Under the pieces are notes generated by a model. It searched no databases and was not told where the DNA came from. It saw only the letters and a list, made by a program, of their open reading frames with translations. The translations under genes were made by a program, and so were the position numbers. A stretch of DNA of 35,433 bases, taken from positions 1 to 35,433 of the forward strand of contig NZ_JAFUHT010000012.1 in NCBI RefSeq assembly GCF_017468685.1. Direction: 5' to 3'. Shown piece after piece: positions 1-7,418 of the stretch (the first letter of the stretch is position 1; the number at the start of each line of letters is the position of its first letter). The stretch is from Methanobrevibacter sp. Lineage in GTDB: Archaea; Methanobacteriota; Methanobacteria; Methanobacteriales; Methanobacteriaceae.

Positions 1-170
1 TCAATTTCATCAAGTATATCGACAAATTTTTTTGTATATTCATCTTGAACTAAGTTGGACCAATAAATATCCTCATTAAATTCGTCTATTAGTTTATTTG
101 CGGTTTCATGTATCTTATCATGAATAATTGAATATCCTAATGCAATATTTGTGTCTATAAAAAAAGACAT
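1..170 (-). CDS. PIN-domain protein, C-terminus cut by window edge
   Basis: This gene reads leftward off the window, so only its first 56 residues are visible. The start MSFFIDTNIALGYS is a typical PIN-domain opening: a hydrophobic strand, then the first acidic metal-ligand Asp in a DTN motif. PIN proteins are Mg-dependent RNases, often VapC-type toxins, but some act in RNA processing. The ATG at 168-170 follows AAAGGAGTGATTG, a strong ribosome binding site that contains the stop codon of the gene at 175-684. The pair is therefore probably translationally coupled. The remaining acidic residues lie outside the window, so nuclease activity cannot be judged. The PIN assignment rests on the N-terminal motif only. 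Confidence 0.6.
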   Translation of the reverse strand, partial: MSFFIDTNIALGYSIIHDKIHETANKLIDEFNEDIYWSNLVQDEYTKKFVDILDEI

Positions 171-174
171 TCAA

Positions 175-684
175 TCACTCCTTTAGGCTTTTTGCAAATT
201 CATACATTTCTTTTTCATCGAAATCTTCACTATATTCATAGATGTTCCAATAGAATTCTCGTCGATATGTGTGATATCTTTTTTTGAAGTTTGATTTGAG
301 TGTTTCATGTTTTTTTAATTCTATTTCTGAATAATTTTCGATTAATCTGATTTTTGCATTCCAGATTTCAATGAAAAAGTCGAATAATTCCAATGCAAAA
401 TCGCAATGTCCAAAAGAGGAATCTTTACAGTTTTGATTAATGATATATAATATTTCATCTGAAATTAATAGAAGGTAAGTTAACTCTTCATTTAAAAAAT
501 CATAACTTTTTAAATTATTTTCAATATCATTAAATTTATCTTTTAGTTCGTCATAAATATTGAATTTTGGAGGTTCTGAATTTACAAGGTTTTTAAGTTT
601 GTCAAATCCTTCCTGTATCATTTCTTTAATCTTATTTAATATTTCTGTGTCATAAACAATGGAAATGTTTTTGTTGATGTTCAT
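175..684 (-). CDS. Helical hypothetical protein upstream of PIN gene
   Basis: I do not recognise this 169-residue protein. It is Lys-, Glu- and Asp-rich and predicted helical, with many aromatic residues in its C-terminal third (HTYRREFYWNIYEY). There is no signal peptide, membrane segment or DNA-binding motif. I chose ATG 682-684 because AAGGTG lies six bases upstream; an earlier in-frame GTG at 691-693 falls inside that ribosome binding site. It ends four bases before the PIN-domain gene on the same strand. The pairing could be an unusual toxin-antitoxin module, but the protein is larger than usual VapB antitoxins and does not look like one. Function unknown. Confidence 0.65.
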   Translation of the reverse strand: MNINKNISIVYDTEILNKIKEMIQEGFDKLKNLVNSEPPKFNIYDELKDKFNDIENNLKSYDFLNEELTYLLLISDEILYIINQNCKDSSFGHCDFALELFDFFIEIWNAKIRLIENYSEIELKKHETLKSNFKKRYHTYRREFYWNIYEYSEDFDEKEMYEFAKSLKE

Positions 685-693
685 ATTATTCAC

Positions 694-1031
694 CTTAGGG
701 TTGGTTATGAATTAATTATATTTTGATTATATTTAAATATTTTCATTTATAAGTATTTGTCATGCTATAATTTAGATTATTGGCTATTTTAAATGCTTAT
801 TTTAGAAATTGCAGTCATTTGGTAAAATTGCAGCGACTTCGTAAAATTGTAATGAAATATTGATTGACATTAACATTTGCAATTTTCACTTTTTAGCGTA
901 TTTCAACTGTTTGATATGGTCCCAACTCAAAAATCAGGCAAGAATTTCAAAACGTTAATGTTAATGTAAGAAAGGGTCAGTTAAATTAAAAGTTAAAATA
1001 AAAAAAGAGGTTAAAATAGATAGGAATCTAT
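694..1031. other. Gene-free stretch with short repeats
   Basis: No convincing gene. On the minus strand it lies downstream of thiC and holds the promoter of the gene ending at 175. Three imperfect direct repeats of period 19 begin AATTGCAG or AATTGTAA at 807, 826 and 845. An 11-base perfect inverted repeat, ACATTAACATT at 867-877 and AATGTTAATGT at 957-967, encloses 79 bases. It could fold as a long hairpin in either transcript. No tRNA, CRISPR or mobile element was seen. Confidence 0.5.
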
Positions 1032-2330
1032 CTATTTGATTAGGTCGGAATCGGATTGGTCCAACCATTCGTTCACGATTTTTACTGCACAGAAGTTACC
1101 GCACATGGTACAGGTATCTTCTTCTTCAGGAGGTCTTTGATCTCTTTTTGCACGTGCAGCTTCAGGGAACATTGCACATTCATATTGTGCTTCCCAATCA
1201 AGTCTTTTACGAGCTTCTGCCATTGCAAGGTCTTGTGAACCGTCAATTTGGCCGGTTGCTAAATCACCAGCGTAAGCACCTATTTTAGTTGCAATGACTC
1301 CTTCTTTTACATCATCTGGGTCTGGAAGAGCTAAGTGTTCTGCTGGGGTTACGTAACAGATGAAGTCTGCTCCTGCTTTTGCAGATGATGCTGCTCCGAT
1401 TGCAGATACGATGTGGTCGTAACCTGGTGCGACATCACATACAATAGGTCCGAGCATGTAGAACGGTGCATTGGAACACATTTTCTTTTGAATCATTACG
1501 TTGGTTGGGATTTCGTTGATTGGAATGTGTCCTGGTCCTTCAATCATACATTGTACGCCTGCTTCACGGGATCTGTCAATTAATTCACCTAAAATGATCA
1601 ATTCTTGTATTTGTGCCCTGTCGGTTGAATCTGCAATGGATCCTGCTCTCATACCATTAGCTAATGATAATACGACATCGTGTTCTTTTGCTATGTCTAA
1701 GACATAATCAAAGTTTGCATATAATGGATTTTCCTTTTCGTTTTCAACAATCCATCCGGACATGAATGATCCTCCACGGGATACGAGTCCGGTTACACGG
1801 CCTTGCCTTTTGAGTCTGGTTAATGTTTCGATGTTGATACTACTGTGAACTGCCATGAAGTCAATACCATCTTTTGCTTGTTTTTCGATGGTGTTGAATA
1901 GGTCATCTTCGTCCATGTCAACTACAGAACCATTTTCTCTAATGCTTTCAATTGCAGCTTGATATACTGGTACTGATCCTACTGGTAATGGGGACATGTC
2001 CAATACTCTTCTTCTGATTACATCCAAGTCTCCGCCAATACTTAATTCCATTAAGCAGTCTGCACCGTGGTCGATTGCAACTTGTGCCTTGTATACTTCT
2101 TCATCAAAGTCTACAATATCAGTTGAGGTTCCGACAGTTGCGTTTACTTTGGTTCTAAGTCCTGCACCAATACCTGATGCTTCAATGTCTCTGTTGACGT
2201 TGCTTGGTATTACTATTGTACCTTGTGCTACTGATTTTAAAATGAAATCTTCTGAAACGCCTTCAATTTCAGCTACATGTTTCATTTCTTCGGTTAAAAT
2301 TCCCTTTTTTGCATCACTAATCTGTGTCAT
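1032..2330 (-). CDS. thiC: Phosphomethylpyrimidine synthase ThiC
   Basis: ThiC is a radical-SAM enzyme that rearranges aminoimidazole ribotide into hydroxymethylpyrimidine phosphate, the pyrimidine half of thiamine. The 432 residues match the archaeal form, which lacks the extended N-terminal domain of bacterial ThiC. Family signatures are [30 protein letters not shown] and, near the C-terminus, the cluster motif CTMCGNFC. The Cys spacing C-x2-C-x3-C is one residue tighter than the bacterial C-x2-C-x4-C. The ATG at 2328-2330 follows GGAG at eight bases. No TPP riboswitch consensus is visible in the leader. Methanogens often carry two ThiC-like proteins, so this could be either paralog. No other thiamine gene is adjacent. 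Confidence 0.93.
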   Translation of the reverse strand: MTQISDAKKGILTEEMKHVAEIEGVSEDFILKSVAQGTIVIPSNVNRDIEASGIGAGLRTKVNATVGTSTDIVDFDEEVYKAQVAIDHGADCLMELSIGGDLDVIRRRVLDMSPLPVGSVPVYQAAIESIRENGSVVDMDEDDLFNTIEKQAKDGIDFMAVHSSINIETLTRLKRQGRVTGLVSRGGSFMSGWIVENEKENPLYANFDYVLDIAKEHDVVLSLANGMRAGSIADSTDRAQIQELIILGELIDRSREAGVQCMIEGPGHIPINEIPTNVMIQKKMCSNAPFYMLGPIVCDVAPGYDHIVSAIGAASSAKAGADFICYVTPAEHLALPDPDDVKEGVIATKIGAYAGDLATGQIDGSQDLAMAEARKRLDWEAQYECAMFPEAARAKRDQRPPEEEDTCTMCGNFCAVKIVNEWLDQSDSDLIK

Positions 2331-2418
2331 CTTATCTCTCCAATTAAATTTAAAACGGTCAAATTTATTTTAAAAAATTTTCACATAAAGTTGATAATCA
2401 CTTATCTTTATTTAATAG

Positions 2419-2426
2419 TATTTAAA
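2419..2426 (-). promoter_or_regulatory. Possible thiC TATA box
   Basis: The minus strand reads TTTAAATA about 90 bases before the thiC start, which would place transcription start near 2395 with a leader of about 65 bases. A small inverted repeat, TTGA-TATAAG-TCAA, lies further upstream near 2457-2470 and could be a regulator site. Both are by-eye assignments in very A+T-rich DNA. Confidence 0.3.
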
Positions 2427-2562
2427 TTAGTAGGATTTTTTCTAATTCCAACTTTATTGATATAAGTCAAGTTTTTTTTAAAAAATAGTAATAATTAGTA
2501 ATGTATAATAAAAATAAGGTTATTTTGATAAAAATAAAGTAAAATTGAAAAAATGATTGGAA

Positions 2563-3477
2563 TTAATAAAATTCACTCATTCTTTCAAATGCTTCATCAA
2601 AAGTAGGCATGTTGGTTTGACAGCCTTGATGCTGAATAATAAATGAAGAAACAGATGATGCAAACTTAGCTGATTCTTCAAGAGATTCTCCATTTAAAAA
2701 TCTTGATAAAAATCCAGCTCTGTAGGAATCTCCGGCACCAGTAGGATCAATAGCTTCGGTTGGAATTGCATCAATAATTATTTTATCTTCATTTGAATAA
2801 ATTTCACAACCTTTGGCTCCACAGGTTTTAACTATGATTTTAGGACCCATTTGCCTTAAAGCAAGCAAATCAACTTCAAGAGCATCTAAAATTCTTTCAA
2901 TTTCATGATGATTACCAAAGAGGATTGTAGTGTTTTTGATAACGTCAACCAATTTTTTGGTATCATACATTCCAAGGTCTTGACCTGGGTCAAATGAAAC
3001 GAGCAAATCCTGATTTTTAGCTTCTTGAGAACATTTCCAATTAAATTCAGGATCTCCGGTAGCTAAATGAACAGCTTCAGTATTTTCAATTGATTTAACC
3101 GGAACTTTGCTTTGTGCAAATTCTTTAGCAGCTCCCCAGTAGAAGTAACTGATTTGGTCATCATTTTCATCAGTCAGGACAAATGCTGTCGGTGTTTCTT
3201 CACCCGGAACAATAATTAATGAATCAGTGTCGATACCTAAATTTTGCATGTGTTCATAGTATTCAGTTCTTTTAAAATCTCCACCTACTGCAGAAACAAG
3301 TGAAGTTTTTAATCCTAATTTTGCTCCAACACAAGCCACATTTGCAGCTGCTCCACCATTAAATGTTTTCATATTGGTAATAGGAGCTGAAAAATTAGCT
3401 TTTGGAAATTCAGGCACTCTAATAATGTAATCATGAGCAGAGTGACCAATTGCTAGTAAATCTCTGTTTTTAACCAT
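2563..3477 (-). CDS. PfkB-family carbohydrate/nucleoside kinase
   Basis: This is a 304-residue PfkB/ribokinase-family kinase. The N-terminal substrate region has the GGAAANVA motif near residues 41-48. The C-terminal signature DPTGAGDSYRAGF carries the catalytic Asp and the anion-hole glycines. Length and overall pattern resemble the methanogen nucleoside kinase typified by M. jannaschii MJ0406, which phosphorylates several nucleosides. Substrate cannot be settled by eye, and ribokinase or a sugar kinase remain possible. The ATG at 3475-3477 follows AAAGGCGAT. Upstream is a 180-base gap after the regulator gene, so it probably has its own promoter. Nearby hxlB suggests ribose-phosphate and nucleotide metabolism as a shared theme. 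Confidence 0.85.
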   Translation of the reverse strand: MVKNRDLLAIGHSAHDYIIRVPEFPKANFSAPITNMKTFNGGAAANVACVGAKLGLKTSLVSAVGGDFKRTEYYEHMQNLGIDTDSLIIVPGEETPTAFVLTDENDDQISYFYWGAAKEFAQSKVPVKSIENTEAVHLATGDPEFNWKCSQEAKNQDLLVSFDPGQDLGMYDTKKLVDVIKNTTILFGNHHEIERILDALEVDLLALRQMGPKIIVKTCGAKGCEIYSNEDKIIIDAIPTEAIDPTGAGDSYRAGFLSRFLNGESLEESAKFASSVSSFIIQHQGCQTNMPTFDEAFERMSEFY

Positions 3478-3657
3478 AATATCGCCTTTTTATCTTTCAA
3501 TTTAATATTGTGTTTCATCATTATTTAATGTTTTGAAAGTGCATATTGGTCGAGTATATGAACTTTCACAAAAACATGGTGTAACATGAGTGTAGTTGTC
3601 ATTATATAATATTATACTATTACACTTTTTCCGAGAGCATTTGAAAAGTAATCAGGT

Positions 3658-4527
3658 TCAACCCATAGGTGAAAAGCCCTGTTTTTCAATGGATTTTTGT
3701 GCGTCATTTAGTAGAAATCTGATTAAATCATCAACTTCTGCTTTATCTTCATTTACTTTGACAACACTGATTACATGTTGTGTGTCATATTTTAATAGTT
3801 CGTTTCCTTTAAAATAGCTGGCATTTAAAAAAGTATATAAATTTTCAGAGTTTCTAACCAATTTAAAGGCATCAAATTGAGAGTTAACTCTTACTTTTAT
3901 ATTAAATTCGATATCATAATGCCTTAAGCTGTTCCAGGCTAGCCTTTGGGCTGAACCGTTGACACCAACAAAATCAAGACCTTCCAAATCTGATATGCTT
4001 TCAATGTTTCTTGATTCGGGGCTTGAAACCAAAACGAGATAGTCATATGCTATCGGCATAAAGTTGATGTCCCTTTCATATGCAATCAAAGGGTCATCCA
4101 ATGTCAAAATGTCCACAGCACCTCTTCTTGCAAGCTCAAATGCATCTTCATCGCTGCTGCTGTAGATATTTGTGTTAAAAGGAGTTTGAATACTTTCCAG
4201 CAGTCCTGTACTGATATGTCCTCCGGCAATGTTGATATTGGAGGTTTTTTCAATCTGGATAATGTATTTTTTAAATTCTTCAAGTAATTTCAGTCCGTCA
4301 GAAGTAAGTATGGTTCCATTTCCAACTTTTTTGGTAATATTAACACCCAATTTCTCTTCTGCCTTAAGCAATCTTCTATTGAATACTGTATGTGAAATAT
4401 TCAATTCCTTAGCAGATTTTCTTTGGGATTTGGTTTTTGAAAGTGAATCTAAACTTTGATATAATTTATAATCAAAAATTTCACCATTTATTTCTAGACT
4501 GATCAATCCTTTACTTTCAAATTTCAT
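3658..4527 (-). CDS. ModE/LysR-like regulator with PBP-like effector domain
   Basis: This 289-residue protein has two domains. Residues about 18-90 form a winged helix of the ModE/LysR type (ITKKVGNGTILTSDGLKLL in the wing and linker). Residues about 100-285 resemble a periplasmic-binding-protein domain, seen in STGLLESI, RRGAVDILTLDDPLIAYERD and VNSQFDAFKLV. This architecture fits archaeal regulators proposed to sense molybdate, tungstate or a related small ligand. The position beside fdhD/fdhCAB and within 10 kb of moaA, mobB and the W-dependent fwd genes supports such a role but does not prove it. There is no ribosome binding site before ATG 4525-4527, so translation may be leaderless. The effector and targets are unknown. 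Confidence 0.75.
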   Translation of the reverse strand: MKFESKGLISLEINGEIFDYKLYQSLDSLSKTKSQRKSAKELNISHTVFNRRLLKAEEKLGVNITKKVGNGTILTSDGLKLLEEFKKYIIQIEKTSNINIAGGHISTGLLESIQTPFNTNIYSSSDEDAFELARRGAVDILTLDDPLIAYERDINFMPIAYDYLVLVSSPESRNIESISDLEGLDFVGVNGSAQRLAWNSLRHYDIEFNIKVRVNSQFDAFKLVRNSENLYTFLNASYFKGNELLKYDTQHVISVVKVNEDKAEVDDLIRFLLNDAQKSIEKQGFSPMG

Positions 4528-4530
4528 TAA

Positions 4531-4540
4531 TTATATATAA
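4531..4540 (+). promoter_or_regulatory. Probable hxlB TATA box
   Basis: TTATATATAA lies 45 bases before ATG 4585. Initiation about 25-30 bases downstream would give a leader of roughly 20 bases. The site sits in the 57-base divergent gap between the regulator gene and hxlB, so a regulator bound here would affect both. Confidence 0.45.
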
Positions 4541-4584
4541 AATTGTAATCATAATTAATAATATTGATTTATGGGTTAGATAAA

Positions 4585-5175
4585 ATGGAAATAATGAAAA
4601 CCTCTATTAGAGCTATATTGGATAATATTGAAAGTGCACAGGAATTTTTAGATGAAAAAGCTATTGATGAGTTTGAAGATATAATTATTAATGCTAAAAA
4701 TATTTTTGTAACTGGAGCAGGAAGATCAGGACTCGCTGCTAAAGCATTTGCAATGAGATTAATGCATTTGGGATTAAGTGCATATGTTGTAGGTGAAACC
4801 ATATCTCCGGCTATTTATGAAGATGATTGTATCATAGCTATTTCAGGTTCTGGTGAGACAAACACTATCGTATCAGCTGCTAAAATAGCTAAAAATAGAG
4901 GTTCAAAAGTTTTGGCTTTAACATCATATCCTGAATCCACTTTAGGTCAGCTTGCTGACAGTTATGTCCTTGTTAAGGGAAGAACTAAAAAGGAAGTTGA
5001 CGATGAAAATTATATGAAACGTCAAATTCATGGAAATTATACTTCCCTAACTCCATTGGGAACCGCTTTTGAACTAACAACATTAGTATTTTTAGATGCA
5101 ATAGTTTCCGAGTTAATGGAAAAGATGCATCAAACTGAAAGTGACTTGAAAGCAAGACACACAGTTTTAGAATAA
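4585..5175 (+). CDS. hxlB: 6-phospho-3-hexuloisomerase
   Basis: This SIS-domain protein is 196 residues from the chosen start. Hexuloisomerase interconverts 3-hexulose 6-phosphate and fructose 6-phosphate. In archaea lacking the oxidative pentose pathway, this is the route to ribulose 5-phosphate, working with hexulose-phosphate synthase. Motifs are FVTGAGRSGLAAKAFAMRLMHLG and AISGSGETNTIVSAAK for phosphate binding, and PLGTAFELTTLVFLDA near the end, all close to methanococcal PHI. ATG 4585 was preferred to an in-frame TTG at 4564 because homologs begin near here; ATG 4594 is also possible. The gene overlaps the end of fdhD by nine bases on the opposite strand. No partner synthase is in the window. 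Confidence 0.9.
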   Translation: MEIMKTSIRAILDNIESAQEFLDEKAIDEFEDIIINAKNIFVTGAGRSGLAAKAFAMRLMHLGLSAYVVGETISPAIYEDDCIIAISGSGETNTIVSAAKIAKNRGSKVLALTSYPESTLGQLADSYVLVKGRTKKEVDDENYMKRQIHGNYTSLTPLGTAFELTTLVFLDAIVSELMEKMHQTESDLKARHTVLE

Positions 5176-5913
5176 AATTCTGTTCTGATTATTATATATA
5201 TTACAACGTTGGCCTCTTAAAAAGCCGACTAAAGTAATATTTCCTTTTTTTGCAATATTATAACCTGAATTAGCGGGAGCTGCATTTGAAGCAAGAATCG
5301 GCACACCAGCTCTTGTCATTTTAATCACCATGTCTGCTGGCATTCTACCACTGTAAATTACATATGAGTGGTTTAAATCGAAATCATGCAATATTCCGTA
5401 TCCGATTACCTTGTCAACTGCAACATGACGACTGACATCCTCTTTTACTATAAACTGATTTTTATAAACGATTCCTGCAACATGGGTTCCGCCGGTTGCT
5501 TGCCATATTTCGGCATTGTTCTTTAACTCTTCTATTCGATCGATTAGTTCATGTACATCAACCTGAAAATCGGATTCAACTGGATTCACTTGTTTTATTT
5601 TGCTTCTCCAGCCTCCTGCAGAATCAGAGCATAAAACGGTTTCATTTGTTTTAAGTAATGTGTCATCTATTTCAACATTTATTTGTGGTCCGTCAATTTC
5701 AATTTTTTTGATGTCATCCAGGGATTTTACCATATTTTCATTAAACAAGTATCCTACAGCAAATTCCTTAAGTGAATCTTCAATTGCAGATAAGCTTCTT
5801 GAAATATCTCCGTTAATTGTTAAGGTAATTGTTTCATCTTTAACAACTTTTTCTTTTGTTTCATGTGCTTCATCATTTTTAAAATTTATTGCATCGATTT
5901 CTTCAATTTTCAT
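5167..5913 (-). CDS. fdhD: FdhD sulfur carrier for formate dehydrogenase
   Basis: FdhD passes sulfur from a cysteine desulfurase to the Mo/W-bis-pterin cofactor and is needed for active formate dehydrogenase. The 248 residues show the family motifs ATGGTHVAG, EDVSRHVAVDKVIG, YSGRMPADMVIKMTRAGVP and ITLVGFLRGQRCNIY. In E. coli FdhD a CxxC loop (Cys121/Cys124) carries the sulfur. The equivalent stretch here is LCSDSAGG, with a single Cys95, so the second Cys is absent. The gene is divergent from fdhC, with a 620-base control region between them, and this context supports the assignment. A minus-strand TATA-like TTTATATA near 5973-5980 could drive it. Confidence 0.92.
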   Translation of the reverse strand: MKIEEIDAINFKNDEAHETKEKVVKDETITLTINGDISRSLSAIEDSLKEFAVGYLFNENMVKSLDDIKKIEIDGPQINVEIDDTLLKTNETVLCSDSAGGWRSKIKQVNPVESDFQVDVHELIDRIEELKNNAEIWQATGGTHVAGIVYKNQFIVKEDVSRHVAVDKVIGYGILHDFDLNHSYVIYSGRMPADMVIKMTRAGVPILASNAAPANSGYNIAKKGNITLVGFLRGQRCNIYNNQNRILF

Positions 5914-6533
5914 TTTATATCTCCCATTTTAAATTAATTCTCGTATATGTAATAAATTTATTTCTTAAATGTTATATAAATCGATATTTTTTCTATTTTT
6001 TTAATTTGTTTTAATGGCTTTAATAATATGATATCTATATAAATACTTCTTAATTATGCATGTAATCATGAAAATTAATTATTGTAGTTATTCAGTTATC
6101 ATCGAATTTAATATTTAAAATTTATTAGTTTAATTTTGATGTGAATCTATAGATGTTTTACGGCCAAAAGAAATGATATTAACAATATTTCATATTGATA
6201 TTTTTTTTAAAATAGTGGGTTATGACATTTATATATTCATTTATTTAATCTTTAAATCGATTTATAATTGTTATAATAATTTATAATTAGTGGTATTCGT
6301 TGATTTTATAAAAAAAGAGTTTATTCACGATGTGTATATAATCCATCATGATTTATCATTATGATTAATTATGTTAATTTGTACTATTTAAATATTTCTT
6401 TTACGTTCTAATAACAAATCCTTTTTATATATAATGAACATATATAGACTCATAATACTCTTTGAACTAAATTGTGGGATTCATTCAGTATTATAAAAAA
6501 TAAAATTAAAGGGAATAAAAAGAGGTTGATAAA
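5914..6533. other. 620-base divergent fdhD/fdhC control region
   Basis: Very A+T-rich, with no credible gene. It holds several TATA-like sequences, for example near 5971, 6034 and 6229, besides the best fdhC candidate at 6424. An 8-base inverted repeat, ATAATACT at 6452-6459 and AGTATTAT at 6487-6494, would lie in the fdhC leader. The length is generous for an archaeal promoter and may allow several start sites or regulators of formate use. No palindrome matching the fwd-region operators was found. Confidence 0.5.
6424..6434 (+). promoter_or_regulatory. Probable fdhCAB TATA box
   Basis: TTTATATATAA is the strongest TATA box close to fdhC. Start of transcription would fall near 6455-6460, giving a leader of about 75 bases that contains the 6452/6494 inverted repeat. 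Assigned by eye. Confidence 0.5.
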
Positions 6534-7340
6534 ATGAGTTCATCTTTTAAAAGCCCAGTAGACACTGCGAAAGCAATTTCCGCAACTGCTGGAGCAAAAA
6601 ACTCTGCAAATATCGTTAATGTAATATTGCTCTCCTTCTTAGCAGGAGCATATATTGCATTTGGTGGTTTATTAGCAGTAGTAGCAAGTGCCGGTATGTT
6701 AAAAGCTGGTGCACCAATCGGTTTAGAAAAATTTGTATTCGGTGCAGTGTTCCCTGTAGGATTGATCATTGTAGTCCTCGCAGGATCTGAATTATTCACC
6801 GGAAACGTAATGTTTATGACTATCGGTGTTTTAGATGGTTCCGCATCTGTTGGCGGTCTCGCTAAAAACTGGGTACTCAGTTGGATTTTCAACTTCGTAG
6901 GTGCTTTATTCGTTGCATACGTTTTAGCATTTATGGGTGGAATCGCTCCTACTGACGCAACTGCTCCTGCTTATGCAATTTCCGCAAAAGCAATCGCAGT
7001 AGCTGAAGCTAAAGTTACCATGCCTTTCGAAGTAGCTGTTATTAAAGCTATTGGTTGTAACTGGCTTGTATGTTTAGCTGTATGGTTAGCTAACGCATCT
7101 GATGATATCATCGGTAAAATCGTTGGTATTTGGTTCCCAATTATGGCTTTCGTTACCATAGGATTTGAGCACAGTGTTGCAAACATGTTCTTCATACCAT
7201 TAGGTATGTTCTTAGGTGCTGAAGGTGTAAACTGGGGTAGTATTATTGTAAACAACTTAATACCAGTTACCATTGGTAACATTATCGGTGGAGCTATCTT
7301 TGTAGCATGTATCTACTGGTACACTTACTTAAAAGATTAA
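6534..7340 (+). CDS. fdhC: Formate transporter FdhC
   Basis: This 268-residue formate/nitrite-transporter (FNT) family protein is a pentameric inner-membrane channel or carrier that brings formate to FdhAB. Six hydrophobic segments are visible, starting at about residues 27, 60, 101, 160, 194 and 235. FNT patterns include [13 protein letters not shown] in the first segment, [19 protein letters not shown], and [20 protein letters not shown] before the [13 protein letters not shown] signature. The ATG follows AGAGGTTGAT at good spacing. It opens the operon fdhC-fdhA-fdhB; the 78-base gap before fdhA contains a hairpin that may tune downstream expression. Codon use is strongly biased, as expected of an abundant protein. 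Confidence 0.96.
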   Translation: MSSSFKSPVDTAKAISATAGAKNSANIVNVILLSFLAGAYIAFGGLLAVVASAGMLKAGAPIGLEKFVFGAVFPVGLIIVVLAGSELFTGNVMFMTIGVLDGSASVGGLAKNWVLSWIFNFVGALFVAYVLAFMGGIAPTDATAPAYAISAKAIAVAEAKVTMPFEVAVIKAIGCNWLVCLAVWLANASDDIIGKIVGIWFPIMAFVTIGFEHSVANMFFIPLGMFLGAEGVNWGSIIVNNLIPVTIGNIIGGAIFVACIYWYTYLKD

Positions 7341-7357
7341 GCTAGTAAACTTAAATT

Positions 7358-7381
7358 AAGAAGCTTTTAAAAAAGCTTCTT
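7358..7381 (+). terminator. fdhC-fdhA intergenic hairpin
   Basis: AAGAAGCTTTT and AAAAGCTTCTT form a perfect 11-base inverted repeat around AA, followed by TTTAAATTATTTT. It resembles a partial terminator or an RNA-processing and stability element within the operon. A TATA-like TTTATATATA at 7391-7400 follows, but it sits too near the fdhA start (7419) to leave room for that gene's GGAG site in a transcript begun there. Confidence 0.5.
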
Positions 7382-7418
7382 TTAAATTATTTTATATATA
7401 AATTTTGGAGATTATAAA

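Noticed and set aside
1056-2373. Plus-strand open frames inside thiC
   Set aside because: They are shadows of thiC on the opposite strand, with no ribosome binding sites or recognisable domains.
2331-2562. TPP riboswitch upstream of thiC
   Set aside because: The conserved CTGAGA-type and other THI-box segments are not visible in the leader on the minus strand.
6029-6060. Promoter of a small RNA in the fdhD/fdhC gap
   Set aside because: The TATA-like sequence is good, but such matches are frequent in this A+T-rich region and no structure or terminator follows.
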